Shown here one piece after another: positions 14,446 through 21,438 of a stretch of 21,438 nucleotides of DNA. Source of the DNA: SIAF01 sp046152955 (GTDB lineage: Bacteria > Planctomycetota > Planctomycetia > Planctomycetales > Planctomycetaceae); the NCBI GenBank assembly GCA_046152955.1, contig JBJXGA010000497.1:1-21438 (forward strand). Reading direction: 5' to 3'. The notes under the pieces were generated by a model. It ran no database searches. It saw only the letters and a program-made list of their open reading frames with translations, and was not told the DNA's origin. The translations under genes and the position numbers were made by a program. Positions within the stretch are counted from its first letter, which is position 1, and each line of letters starts with the position of its first letter.

Positions 14446-15834
14446 ATGACCTCCTCGATCACTCGCCTGACGCGCCGCATCGAACTGGCGGCGCCCGCCC
14501 AGTTCGTGTACGACTGGCATCTGCGTCCTGGCGCGTTCGATCGCCTGGCCCCTCCCTGGCAGAAGGTCGAGGTACGGGATCCCGGCGCGGGGGTCGCTGA
14601 GGGTTCCCGGGTGGTGGTTCGGATGCGGTCCGGACCGCTGTGGAAAGATTGGATCGCGGAGCATTTTGGAATTGTCCCAGGCCAGGAATTCCACGATCGC
14701 CAGATCCGCGGGCCGTTCGCTTTCTGGGAACATGCGCATCGGGTGGAACCGGCAGGTTCCGATCGGTGTGTGCTGGAAGACCAGATCGCCTATGCTCTTC
14801 CCCTGGGCCGACTGGGAGGCTGGCTGGGGGGGGCCTTGGTTCGGAACGAATTGGAACGACTGTTCAATTATCGCCACGCGGTCACCTCCCAAGACATCGC
14901 GGCGCTGTGGACGCAACGAGGAAACCGACGCATGCGAGTACTTGTCTCCGGCTCGACCGGACTGGTGGGAACGGCCCTGATTCCGCTGCTGACGACCGCC
15001 GGGCACGAAGTGGTCCGCTTGGTCCGCTCGCGGGCCAAAACGCCGTCGAAGGAAATGGTGCAATGGGATCCGGAGGCGAACTACGTCGACGCGGCGGAGC
15101 TGGAGGGGTTGGATGCGATCGTCCACCTCGCCGGCGAACCGATCGCCGCCGGACGGTGGAATCCCGAACGGAAGCGGCGGATTCGGGAGAGCCGCATCCG
15201 TGGGACGCGGCTCTTGTGCGAGACGCTGTCGCACCTGGCGCGGCCCCCGCAAACCCTGGTCTGCGCCTCGGCCATCGGTGTCTATGGAGACCGGGGGGAC
15301 GAGGTGCTGACGGAATCCAGTTCTCCCGGATCAGGGTTTCTCGCTGAGGTGTGCCGCGACTGGGAAGCTGCCTGCGAACCGGCTCGCCAGAAGGGGATCC
15401 GGGTGGCCAATCTGCGGATGGGAGTCGTCCTCTCTCCCGCCGGGGGAGCGCTGGCCAAAATGCTCACCCCGTTCAAAATGGGAGTCGGCGGCGTCATCGG
15501 CAGCGGCCGGCAGTTCATGAGTTGCGTCGCGCTGGATGATCTGGTGGGAGCCATTTTGCATATCCTGGTGACTCCGGGCCTTTCCGGACCAATCAACGGC
15601 GTTTGTCCTGAGCCGGTGAGCAATCGCGAGTTCACCAAAACCCTGGGAAAGGTGTTGGGGCGTCCGACGATCTTTCCCATGCCCGCCCTGGCCGCCCGGC
15701 TGGCGTTTGGGGAAATGGCCGATGAATTGCTCCTGGCCAGCGCGCGAGTGCAGCCAGGTCGCCTTCTGGAGATGGGATACCAGTTCCGTTGTCCAACGGT
15801 GGAATCTGCGCTGCGGCACGTTCTGGGGCGCTAG
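14446..15834 (+). CDS. SRPBCC - TIGR01777 (YfcH-like) NAD(P)-dependent oxidoreductase fusion
   Basis: 462 residues. Residues ~5-155 form an SRPBCC/START-like ligand-binding domain (RIELAAPAQFVYDWHLRPGA; FEDQIAY-type ending LEDQIAYALPLGRLGG). A second domain starts at M163 with the Rossmann motif VLVSGSTGLVGTALIPLL (GxxGxxG) and continues through VHLAGEPIAAGRWNPERKRR, LVCASAIGVYGDRGDEVLTE and VANLRMGVVLSPAGGALAKM. These are hallmarks of TIGR01777, the epimerase-type SDR family once called SulA-like, of which E. coli YfcH is a member. The DUF1731 C-terminus is present (PMPALAARLAFGEMADELLL). The fused architecture is known in several bacterial groups. The natural substrate is unknown; the SRPBCC part suggests a hydrophobic ligand. 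Its TAG overlaps the stop of the convergent gene. Confidence 0.9.
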   Translation: MTSSITRLTRRIELAAPAQFVYDWHLRPGAFDRLAPPWQKVEVRDPGAGVAEGSRVVVRMRSGPLWKDWIAEHFGIVPGQEFHDRQIRGPFAFWEHAHRVEPAGSDRCVLEDQIAYALPLGRLGGWLGGALVRNELERLFNYRHAVTSQDIAALWTQRGNRRMRVLVSGSTGLVGTALIPLLTTAGHEVVRLVRSRAKTPSKEMVQWDPEANYVDAAELEGLDAIVHLAGEPIAAGRWNPERKRRIRESRIRGTRLLCETLSHLARPPQTLVCASAIGVYGDRGDEVLTESSSPGSGFLAEVCRDWEAACEPARQKGIRVANLRMGVVLSPAGGALAKMLTPFKMGVGGVIGSGRQFMSCVALDDLVGAILHILVTPGLSGPINGVCPEPVSNREFTKTLGKVLGRPTIFPMPALAARLAFGEMADELLLASARVQPGRLLEMGYQFRCPTVESALRHVLGR

Positions 15835-16409
15835 GGCCGCAAGGTTCCGCCAATTTGGGCGTGAACTTCTGCGGTCTGTCGGACCACGAGCACATGCAGC
15901 GGACGGTAGTACCGGATCGTTCCCCGTCCGCCGTTCACGTCCCAGGACTCCGGAGCGATCGTACTCTGGATCAGATCGATTAACTCTGCCGCCTCGGCAA
16001 CCGTCGCTCCTCCGCCCGCCAGCGATGCGTTCCCCATCCGACGGCCCGCAGCGCCCCGAACCTGTGAGCGGACCAATTGCGTTTCCAATTCGCGGAGCCG
16101 TGATTTCAGCCGCTCCTGCAAGCGGCGTCGATCGGCCGCCGCCAGGCGCGACTCATCGGTCACTTGCTGATACAATTCCACGAGTCTCGGAACGGCTTTT
16201 CCGGGCGCCAAGTTGGCGGAGCGCGCGGTCCGCTGCATCCAGCGGGTAACCTGGTTGTCGAATTCCTCCGCGACTTCGACCGCATCGGTCTCCCGGCCAT
16301 CCGACTGGCTCACGCTTGGCGCGTCGTCTGACGACTTCGCGACGGGGGGCTCGATCGACGGCCCGGGGAAGGTCAAGGCCACACCGACTGCCACGATGAG
16401 CGAGTTCAT
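15831..16409 (-). CDS. Small exported protein with secretin/STN-like C-terminus
   Basis: 192 residues from ATG 16409, which has AGGGA 5-6 bases upstream; the longer open frame starting at 16622 would overlap the preceding gene's end. The first ~18 residues (MNSLIVAVGVALTFPGPS) look like a short signal peptide. The middle is charged and helical (RRRLQERLKSRLRELETQLV). The last ~50 residues, with LIDLIQSTIAPESW then GGRGTIRYYRPLHVLVVRQT and EVHAQI, follow a pattern seen in many planctomycete exported proteins and resemble a secretin N-type or STN fold. The function is unknown. It lies 92 bases downstream of the LplT-Aas fusion on the same strand; two small hairpins (16454-16466 and 16472-16483) sit in that gap. 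Confidence 0.75.
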   Translation of the reverse strand: MNSLIVAVGVALTFPGPSIEPPVAKSSDDAPSVSQSDGRETDAVEVAEEFDNQVTRWMQRTARSANLAPGKAVPRLVELYQQVTDESRLAAADRRRLQERLKSRLRELETQLVRSQVRGAAGRRMGNASLAGGGATVAEAAELIDLIQSTIAPESWDVNGGRGTIRYYRPLHVLVVRQTAEVHAQIGGTLRP

Positions 16410-16501
16410 GATGGTCCCTGTGGGGAGAAGTAATACGGAGAGAAACACCGGGTGGAAAGGGTTTCCCGGAAGGGCGAACGCCCACTTCGTCTGCGTAAAG
16501 C

Positions 16502-19500
16502 CTACTTTCCCCCTACAAGTTTGTCCATTGCCAGTTGCTTGAGCCCCTTCAGATCGACTTTTCCGGTCCCCAGATGCGGAATCTCTTCCACCTGCAGAAA
16601 ACTGTCCCGGGAGGGAATCCACAGATTGGGAATGCCGCTCTCCCCCAATTCCTGGAGGATCTGATCGTCGCTTTTCGCCAGCGGCAAATGGACGACGACC
16701 AGCCGCTCTCCCTTCTTCTCATCGGGAATCGCCGTCACGACGACTTTTAGTTCCTGATCCTCGTCCCCTCCGGTCGCCACGATCTTCCGCAGGATCTCTT
16801 CGATTTTCAGGTGCGGAACCATCTCGCCTCCGATTTTGGAGAAGCGGCTGGCCCGATCGGTGATCGTGATGAACCCCTCGGTGTCGATCCGGGCAATGTC
16901 CCCCGTCACGTACCATCCGTCGCGCAAAACGGCGGCGGTCTTCTCCGGCTGATTCAGATATCCCTGCATCACGTTGGGGCCTTTGATCAAGAGCAGCCCT
17001 GGCACGTCGAGTCCCAGGTCTTCCCCCGTGTCCGGATCGACCACTTTGGCCGTGGTCCCGGGGATCGGCCGCCCCACGGAACCCTCTTTGGTTCCTTTTT
17101 GCGTGACGATCGACGAGCGATGGTCCGGCACATTGACCGACACCACCGGCGACAGTTCGGTCGTGCCATAACCCTCGCTGGGACGGATGCCGAATTTCTC
17201 TTCAAACGCCTGCGCCAGATCGAGCGGCATTTTTTCCGCCCCGACCACGATCAGGTCCAGCGTCTGCATCTGTTCTTTCTCGCAACGTTTCAGATAGGTC
17301 CGCAGGAAGGTCGGCGGGGACATGAGGATCGTCACCTTGTGCTCCTGGCACAGCGTTCCCACCACGCGGGCATCCAGCGGATTGAAGTGGTAGACCCCTT
17401 TCGGCGGGAGCGACAGCACTGTCCACAGCGTCCCGGTGAAGCCAAAGGAATGGAAGAACGGCAACACTCCCAGCAGAACGTCGGTCTCTTTCAACTGCAC
17501 TAGCTGGTCGATCGCATCGACATTCGTCCCGATGTTGTGGTGCGAGAGCATTACCCCTTTGGGTTCGCCGGTCGAGCCGGAGGTGAACATGATCGTCAAC
17601 AGGTCGTCGGGATTGACGCGCGTCAGCCCGAACTGCCGCTCCAACAGGCTCATCGGCAGCGCGTAGGCCTGCAGGGCGGCGATCACCTTGTCGGCGGTCG
17701 TCGGTTTGTCCTTCAGGTCTTCCAGGCAGACCACTTCGGCCCGCAGATCGAGTTTTAACTTTGTCAAAAACAGGCGGCTTGTCAGGACGTGCCGAATCCC
17801 CGCCTGCTCGATGCAGTGATTGATCGTTTCCGCACTGTTCGTGTAATTCAGATTGACGGCGACCCGCCGCGACAGCGCCAGCGTGGCATTGACGATCACT
17901 CCAACATTCGACGGCGGGAGCAACACCCCCACCATCCGCTCGTCGGGGGACAAGACCTCCCGTTCCAGCAGCCGCTTAAACACCAGCGTCCGGAGCAGCA
18001 ACTGGCCTCCCGTCAGGCTCTGGCCCGAGGAATCGGCCAGCTTGGGACGCGAACGGAATTTGCGGCACATTCTCAGGAACATCCGGGGGAGGATCATTTC
18101 GTGAGCCTTTCGATACTGCATCGCCTCGACTCCCAGATTCTGGACCGCGGAGCGGACCTCATGGACGTTGTCGGGATCGCGGAGCGGGGCGCCAAACAGA
18201 ATCCCGACCGGATAGCGCCACTTGCGCGGCCGCTTCCAGAAAAACTTTCCCTGAAAGAAGCTGAAGATACTCCCCCACAGCCCATCCAGATAGACCGGAA
18301 TCACCGGCGCGCCGGTCCCTTCGACGATTTTCAGCAGGCCCCGCTGAAAGGGTTGAAGCTGGCCGGTGCGCGTCAGAGACCCTTCGGCGAAGATACAGAC
18401 CAGTTCGCCGTTTTGTACCGCTTCGCGCGCCGTTTGCAGCGAGCGGACAATCGCTTTGGGCCCCTCGGATCCCTTCACGGGAATCACTCCCATCATCCGC
18501 ATCAACCTGCTGACGCCGAATCCCTTGGTGTAGTCGGCATACGCCAGCATCCGAATCGGCCGCGACGAGCTGATCAGAATCAGCGCCGCATCGATCCAGG
18601 TGACATGATTGGCCACCAGGAGCGCCCCTCCCGTTTCCGGAAGATTGTCGCGACCGTAGATCCGCAGCTTGTAGACGGTACGACTCGCCAGCCAGACCAC
18701 AAACCGCAACGTCGCCTGCGGCAACAGCAACAGGACATACGCGGCAATTGGCACGGTGGCCAAACCCATCGCCAAAAACGTCTGCCGCGGAGTCAGATGC
18801 AATTGCTGTTGCATCACATACAACAGCCCCGACGTCGAGAGAATCCCGGCAAAGGAAACAAAGTTGCTGGCGGCCAGCATTGATCCCCGCCGCTCCACCG
18901 GACTGCGATGCTGCAAAAAGGTCTCCAGCGGAACATTGAACAACCCGGCGCTGGCCCCCAGAAACACCAAACACACGCAGGTCCAGAAAAAGGCCTGCTG
19001 CAGTGACTCCGCGCCCCCCGACTTTCCCAGGCCGCCGGCCAGAAACAGCGCCAGCGAGGCCAGCACGATGCCGATCGCGCCCAGTGGGACCAGCCCCAGT
19101 TCCACTCGTCCTCCCGACCAGATTCCCGCCAGCATGCTTCCAATCCCGATTCCAATCACCAGCGCCAGCATCAGCGGGCCCAAGTCCCCTTCGCTCAGGT
19201 GCAGCACCGTCTCGCCAAATACCTTGATATTCGCCTGCGTCAGCGTGGCGAGAGTCCAAAAGAACGCGATTCCCAGGGCGGTTCGGAGCAACGGACGGCT
19301 CTCTCCCAGCGCTTTCAACTGCACCAGCGTCTCGCGCACCGGGTTCACCGGAAACGGAAACTCAGGACGCGCGGCCCGGAGCGGGCGAATCCCCAGGCTG
19401 GCCAGCCAGCCGGCCGTGGCCACCCCCATCAGCGCCAGCGCCGAAATCCACAGTTCGTGCGTGCCATCGGGACTGGTGACGACATACAGTTGGAGTCCCG

Positions 19501-20026
19501 CGACGGTCCCCAGCGCCGAGGCGACGACCGTGACCATCGCCATCACCCCATTCCCGGCCGACAACCGATCGGACCGCAACAGCTCCGGGAGGCTCCCGAA
19601 TTTGGCCGGTCCGAACAGCGCTGCCTGCGCCCCCATCAGGAACACCGATCCAAAGAGCAACACCGTGCTTTGCGCCAGGATCGCCAACACCCCCAACCCC
19701 ATGATGACGATCTCGGCGAACTTGCAGGCGACGATCACCGTCCGCTTGCTGAACCGATCCGCCAGCCAGCCGGAGTGGGTGGGGAGCAGCAGGTACGGGA
19801 GCGTAAACCAGAAGATGCCGTACGAAAGGGAGGCGACTTCCGCCCGTTCATCTCCCCCCATCAGTTGCTTGGCGACTGGAACGGCCAGCCAGCGAAACAT
19901 GTTGTCGTTGAATGCCCCAAGCAACTGCGTCGCCGCCAGGCAGAGAAAACTCCGCGAGAGAATCGGTTGGCGCAGCAAAAGTTCCGGCGCTGGGAGGGGA
20001 GCGGCGGCAGACTCCTCCGTGGTCAT
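16502..20026 (-). CDS. LplT-Aas type fusion: MFS transporter / acyltransferase / acyl-ACP synthetase
   Basis: 1174 residues from ATG 20026; an in-frame ATG at 20161 would put the 12-mer repeats and a proline-rich stretch in front of the protein and was rejected. Residues ~20-430 form an MFS transporter (opens with FLCLAATQLLGAFNDNMFRW, as in lysophospholipid transporter LplT). Residues ~450-640 form a PlsC-type acyltransferase with NHVTWID near 468 and FAEGSLTRTG. Residues ~690-1170 form an AMP-binding acyl-activating enzyme: FTSGSTGEPKG near 812, GYGTTELSP near 949, GWYVTGDIARIDTEGF, and the C-terminal GTGKVDLKGL lysine. In E. coli, LplT flips lysophospholipids inward and Aas re-acylates them; here all three steps sit on one chain. 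Activity on longer fatty acids is inferred from the family. Confidence 0.92.
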   Translation of the reverse strand: MTTEESAAAPLPAPELLLRQPILSRSFLCLAATQLLGAFNDNMFRWLAVPVAKQLMGGDERAEVASLSYGIFWFTLPYLLLPTHSGWLADRFSKRTVIVACKFAEIVIMGLGVLAILAQSTVLLFGSVFLMGAQAALFGPAKFGSLPELLRSDRLSAGNGVMAMVTVVASALGTVAGLQLYVVTSPDGTHELWISALALMGVATAGWLASLGIRPLRAARPEFPFPVNPVRETLVQLKALGESRPLLRTALGIAFFWTLATLTQANIKVFGETVLHLSEGDLGPLMLALVIGIGIGSMLAGIWSGGRVELGLVPLGAIGIVLASLALFLAGGLGKSGGAESLQQAFFWTCVCLVFLGASAGLFNVPLETFLQHRSPVERRGSMLAASNFVSFAGILSTSGLLYVMQQQLHLTPRQTFLAMGLATVPIAAYVLLLLPQATLRFVVWLASRTVYKLRIYGRDNLPETGGALLVANHVTWIDAALILISSSRPIRMLAYADYTKGFGVSRLMRMMGVIPVKGSEGPKAIVRSLQTAREAVQNGELVCIFAEGSLTRTGQLQPFQRGLLKIVEGTGAPVIPVYLDGLWGSIFSFFQGKFFWKRPRKWRYPVGILFGAPLRDPDNVHEVRSAVQNLGVEAMQYRKAHEMILPRMFLRMCRKFRSRPKLADSSGQSLTGGQLLLRTLVFKRLLEREVLSPDERMVGVLLPPSNVGVIVNATLALSRRVAVNLNYTNSAETINHCIEQAGIRHVLTSRLFLTKLKLDLRAEVVCLEDLKDKPTTADKVIAALQAYALPMSLLERQFGLTRVNPDDLLTIMFTSGSTGEPKGVMLSHHNIGTNVDAIDQLVQLKETDVLLGVLPFFHSFGFTGTLWTVLSLPPKGVYHFNPLDARVVGTLCQEHKVTILMSPPTFLRTYLKRCEKEQMQTLDLIVVGAEKMPLDLAQAFEEKFGIRPSEGYGTTELSPVVSVNVPDHRSSIVTQKGTKEGSVGRPIPGTTAKVVDPDTGEDLGLDVPGLLLIKGPNVMQGYLNQPEKTAAVLRDGWYVTGDIARIDTEGFITITDRASRFSKIGGEMVPHLKIEEILRKIVATGGDEDQELKVVVTAIPDEKKGERLVVVHLPLAKSDDQILQELGESGIPNLWIPSRDSFLQVEEIPHLGTGKVDLKGLKQLAMDKLVGGK

Positions 20027-20109
20027 CGTCGGCTGACTCGCGATTGGTGTGCGGGGGCGATTTCTCGGAAAAACCCCCGGAATATCCAGGGGGCGGGAAA
20101 TGCCCGCAC

Positions 20110-20139
20110 AGTATGGGCGGGACGGCAAAGGAAATGCAA
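20110..20139 (-). promoter_or_regulatory. Possible promoter for the LplT-Aas fusion
   Basis: On the minus strand TTGCAT (20139-20134) and CATACT (20115-20110) lie 18 bases apart, upstream of the ATG at 20026. Both differ from consensus, so this is weak evidence. The nearest 12-mer repeat ends only 8 bases upstream of this -35, so the repeats would overlap or adjoin the control region. Confidence 0.3.
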
Positions 20140-20146
20140 CTCGCAG

Positions 20147-20282
20147 TCCAAAGATGGTCAACCGGTTCCAAAGATGGTCTCAAAGATGGTCTCAAAGGTG
20201 GTCAATTGACCATCTTTGGCCGGAACAACACAACCTCCGGACTGATCGGCAGTTAAGGAATGCGTCTCTCCAAAGATGGTCA
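20147..20282. repeat. CAAAGATGGTC 12-mer repeat cluster
   Basis: Six copies of a 12-base unit CAAAGATGGTC(A/T). One is at 20149-20160. Three are exactly tandem at 20169-20180, 20181-20192 and 20193-20204; the last reads CAAAGGTGGTCA. One inverted copy, TGACCATCTTTG, is at 20207-20218, and one more direct copy is at 20271-20282. The last tandem copy and the inverted copy form a 26-base palindrome with a single mismatch around a central AT. The array sits just upstream of the LplT-Aas gene. It may be an array of protein-binding sites or a family of dispersed repeats; nothing here decides between them. Confidence 0.7.
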
Positions 20283-20445
20283 GGTTTTGGCAGACAGAGG
20301 GGTTTTCGCCGATTTCCCTCCTAGTCCGGCCATCAAGGCACCCCACAGGCGAACGGCCCAGCGTAAGCTGGCCGGTTTGAATGAGCCTCACCACCAGTCC
20401 GACCATCGCCAATGTCCGCGGCTGAGGCCATCTGTCCGTTCGTTC

Positions 20446-20481
20446 CGTTCGGTTCAATCAACTCGGTGGGCGAACCGAACG
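20446..20481. other. 10-bp inverted repeat with 16-base loop
   Basis: CGTTCGGTTC at 20446-20455 is exactly complementary to GAACCGAACG at 20472-20481. The stem stands in non-coding DNA between the 12-mer cluster and the hairpin cluster and is unrelated in sequence to either. No T tract follows on either strand. Apart from this stem, 20283-20568 shows no gene or recognisable signal. Confidence 0.4.
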
Positions 20482-20568
20482 AATGGCCGGTTCCTCTTCT
20501 GCGGAGCATTCTTGGTCTCGCACCGACAGTCGAGCGCCAGCCGCTGCGCGCTGACGCTGATGCACGCA

Positions 20569-20855
20569 GTCGGCTTCAGCCGACGCCCCTTTTGCCACCA
20601 GCTTGAGCTGGTGGACAGAAGTGAGTTCCAGACCCAGCGAGCCGGCTTCAGCCGGCTTCCGGATGTACGGCTTTAGCCATTCGAGAGTCACTTTGGCATT
20701 TGTCAAGCGGCGCCTATCGACGATCTCAGTGACAAGCGCCGCACTTGCTCCGGGCGCATTCCAGAAAGCCGGCTCAAGCCGGCTGACAACTCGCCTGGGG
20801 GACTAGCGGTCCACCAGCTCAAGCTGGTGGCAAACAGGGGACGGCTAAAGCCGTC
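20569..20855. repeat. Cluster of seven short hairpins in two opposed sets
   Basis: Seven near-perfect palindromes lie within 287 bp. In plus orientation: 20569-20584 (GTCGGCT..AGCCGAC), 20595-20614 (CCACCAGCT..AGCTGGTGG), 20640-20657 (AGCCGGCT..AGCCGGCT), 20669-20678 (short GGCT..AGCC). In minus orientation: 20767-20784, 20811-20830 and 20840-20855, which mirror the AGCCGGCT, CCACCAGCT and GACGGCT types. The central four bases are TTCA, TTGA, TTCA, TTTA in the first set and the reverse forms TCAA, TCAA, TAAA in the second. The pair 20569-20614 and the pair 20811-20855 are inverted copies of one two-hairpin unit with matching flanks and 9-10-base spacers. Repeats of this look recur in planctomycete genomes; their role is unknown. 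Confidence 0.8.
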
Positions 20856-21113
20856 TGAATCGAGAGGTTGGGAGATTGCTTGCGCCGCGCTGTGGACAGC
20901 GGTTGATTTCCAACGGCGACTGAGCGGCAGGCCCGGTTGACGAGTTGCCGCCTGACTTGGCTTGCATGTCAGTCCGATATTCCACCAGGTCGTTGTGTCG
21001 CCGAATGACCAGGCGATGCAGTTGTACGCCCAAGTGCTGGGACTGGTGATCTTGTAATCGTCTTCGCTGAGATGTGGAGAATTCTCAGGGCACAACCGAC
21101 CACCTATAGCCAT
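20703..21113 (-). pseudogene. DUF7689-like gene, start intact, C-terminal part replaced
   Basis: From ATG 21113 the frame encodes LSEDDYKITSPSTWAYNCIA, then WSFGDTTTWWNI. The ITSP-x-YNCIAWA-x-GD-x-WWW pattern is the start of a conserved hypothetical family (DUF7689-like in my reading). In that family about 90 more conserved residues follow, but here the sequence after WWNIGL has no resemblance and runs into the hairpin cluster, which it translates until a stop at 20703. The normal C-terminus is therefore lost, probably through repeat insertion or deletion. The start overlaps the end of the gene at 21085 by 29 bases. The 136-residue frame could still be expressed; its function is unknown in any case. 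Confidence 0.55.
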
Positions 21114-21438
21114 TCTGCATGCCCCATTTAAGCCATGCCTTCCGCATCTCGTGTACTTTTCCGCGGCTCGATGTAGGAACCGGATCGACACCGGTAATGG
21201 CGAACAGCGCCCAGAACCAGTGGTCGGGCTCGCGTTCCAACTCGGCAAGAATGAACGGGACGGCATCGGTACCAAGGCCAATGATTTGCTGGTAGGCCAA
21301 ATCCATGCCCAGATCCTCAATGCATGACGAATAGCTCTTTCTCGATTTCCACTCGGTGACCAGTCGACGAAAGCTGACTTCAACGTCGCGATCTTTGAGC
21401 AACGCCTGCGTCGCAACCGGCGAAAGCTCAAGAATCTG
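21085..21438 (-). CDS. Conserved hypothetical protein, first gene of a two-gene cassette, cut by window
   Basis: The frame is open to the window edge, so the true start may be outside; a TTG at 21402 would give 105 residues. It contains YQQIIGLGTDAVPFILAELE, then PDHWFWALFAITGVDPVP and RGKVHEMRKAWLKWG. This matches a widespread family of small hypothetical proteins with the pattern HPAYQ-IIGMG-AxPFIL-EL-x-PDHWFWAL-AITGEDPVP. It is cytosolic and helical with no signal peptide or membrane segment. In other bacteria, as I recall, it is often followed directly by a YNCIAWA-type gene, exactly as here, which suggests that the two proteins work as a pair. The function is not known; a toxin-antitoxin or immunity role would be speculation. 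Confidence 0.8.
   Translation of the reverse strand, partial: QILELSPVATQALLKDRDVEVSFRRLVTEWKSRKSYSSCIEDLGMDLAYQQIIGLGTDAVPFILAELEREPDHWFWALFAITGVDPVPTSSRGKVHEMRKAWLKWGMQNGYRWSVVP

Noticed and set aside
14164..15252. 362-codon minus-strand frame opposite the oxidoreductase
   Set aside because: Shadow of the SRPBCC-TIGR01777 gene; only another frame at its end (14202-14342) has real protein likeness, reported as the DUF486 remnant.
20027..20161. N-terminal extension of the LplT-Aas protein to an ATG at 20161
   Set aside because: It adds 45 residues, many from repeat DNA and proline-rich, before the normal start of the transporter domain.
17789..20209. Long plus-strand frames opposite the LplT-Aas fusion
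   Set aside because: They are opposite three well-recognised domains and rich in Arg, Gln, Pro and Ser without motifs; shadows.
20458..20706. 82-codon minus-strand frame through the hairpin cluster
   Set aside because: Its sequence is produced by translating the palindromes; such frames recur wherever these repeats occur and are not evidence of a gene.
20147..20855. CRISPR array or replication origin
   Set aside because: Units are too short, irregularly spaced and partly inverted, with no unique spacers of constant size and no cas genes; no DnaA-box cluster, dnaA or rep gene supports an origin.

Overview
The window looks like a chromosomal segment of a planctomycete (Planctomycetes, probably order Planctomycetales; genus not resolved). 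The best markers are a PSD1/DUF1549/DUF1553 cytochrome-type protein next to a DUF1501 protein, an ECF sigma factor with its own membrane anti-sigma factor, a DUF1570-type peptidase, and short hairpin repeats between genes. Base composition is GC-rich and coding density moderate. No rRNA, tRNA, CRISPR array, phage module or intact transposon was found.

Layout. 1-831: end of an ABC-2 transporter permease cut by the window edge. 832-1919: no intact gene; it holds two inverted copies of a two-hairpin repeat (1014-1120 and 1643-1748) and the tail of a broken gene (1483-1608). 1920-5219, minus strand: a beta-lactamase-fold serine hydrolase, a small STAS-domain protein and a large lipoprotein of unknown function. 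5531-11027, plus strand: an ECF sigma factor, an overlapping anti-sigma factor that carries a CxxCH heme-binding motif in its outer domain, a PSD1/DUF1549/DUF1553 protein with two CxxCH motifs, and a DUF1501 protein, closely spaced and probably one operon. 11258-14097, minus strand: a secreted DUF1570-like metallopeptidase whose stop overlaps the start of a TIGR00300 (ornithine cyclodeaminase-like) gene. 14202-14342: a C-terminal remnant of a DUF486 membrane protein. 14446-15834, plus strand: an SRPBCC-TIGR01777 oxidoreductase fusion whose promoter predicts a leaderless mRNA. 15831-20026, minus strand: a 1174-residue MFS/acyltransferase/acyl-ACP synthetase fusion (LplT-Aas type) followed by a small exported protein. 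20027-20702: repeat-rich non-coding DNA. 20703-21438, minus strand: a conserved two-gene cassette, its first gene cut by the window end and its second apparently broken by hairpin repeats.

How the genes may work together. The sigma/anti-sigma pair probably controls the two large exported proteins that follow; such cytochrome/DUF1501 pairs are a planctomycete hallmark of unproven function. The heme-type motif in the anti-sigma factor suggests a redox or ligand-sensing input, which is inference. The LplT-Aas fusion fits uptake and re-acylation of lysophospholipids. The most unusual non-coding content is three families of short inverted or tandem repeats; two of them are built as paired hairpins that keep base pairing while the stem sequence changes.
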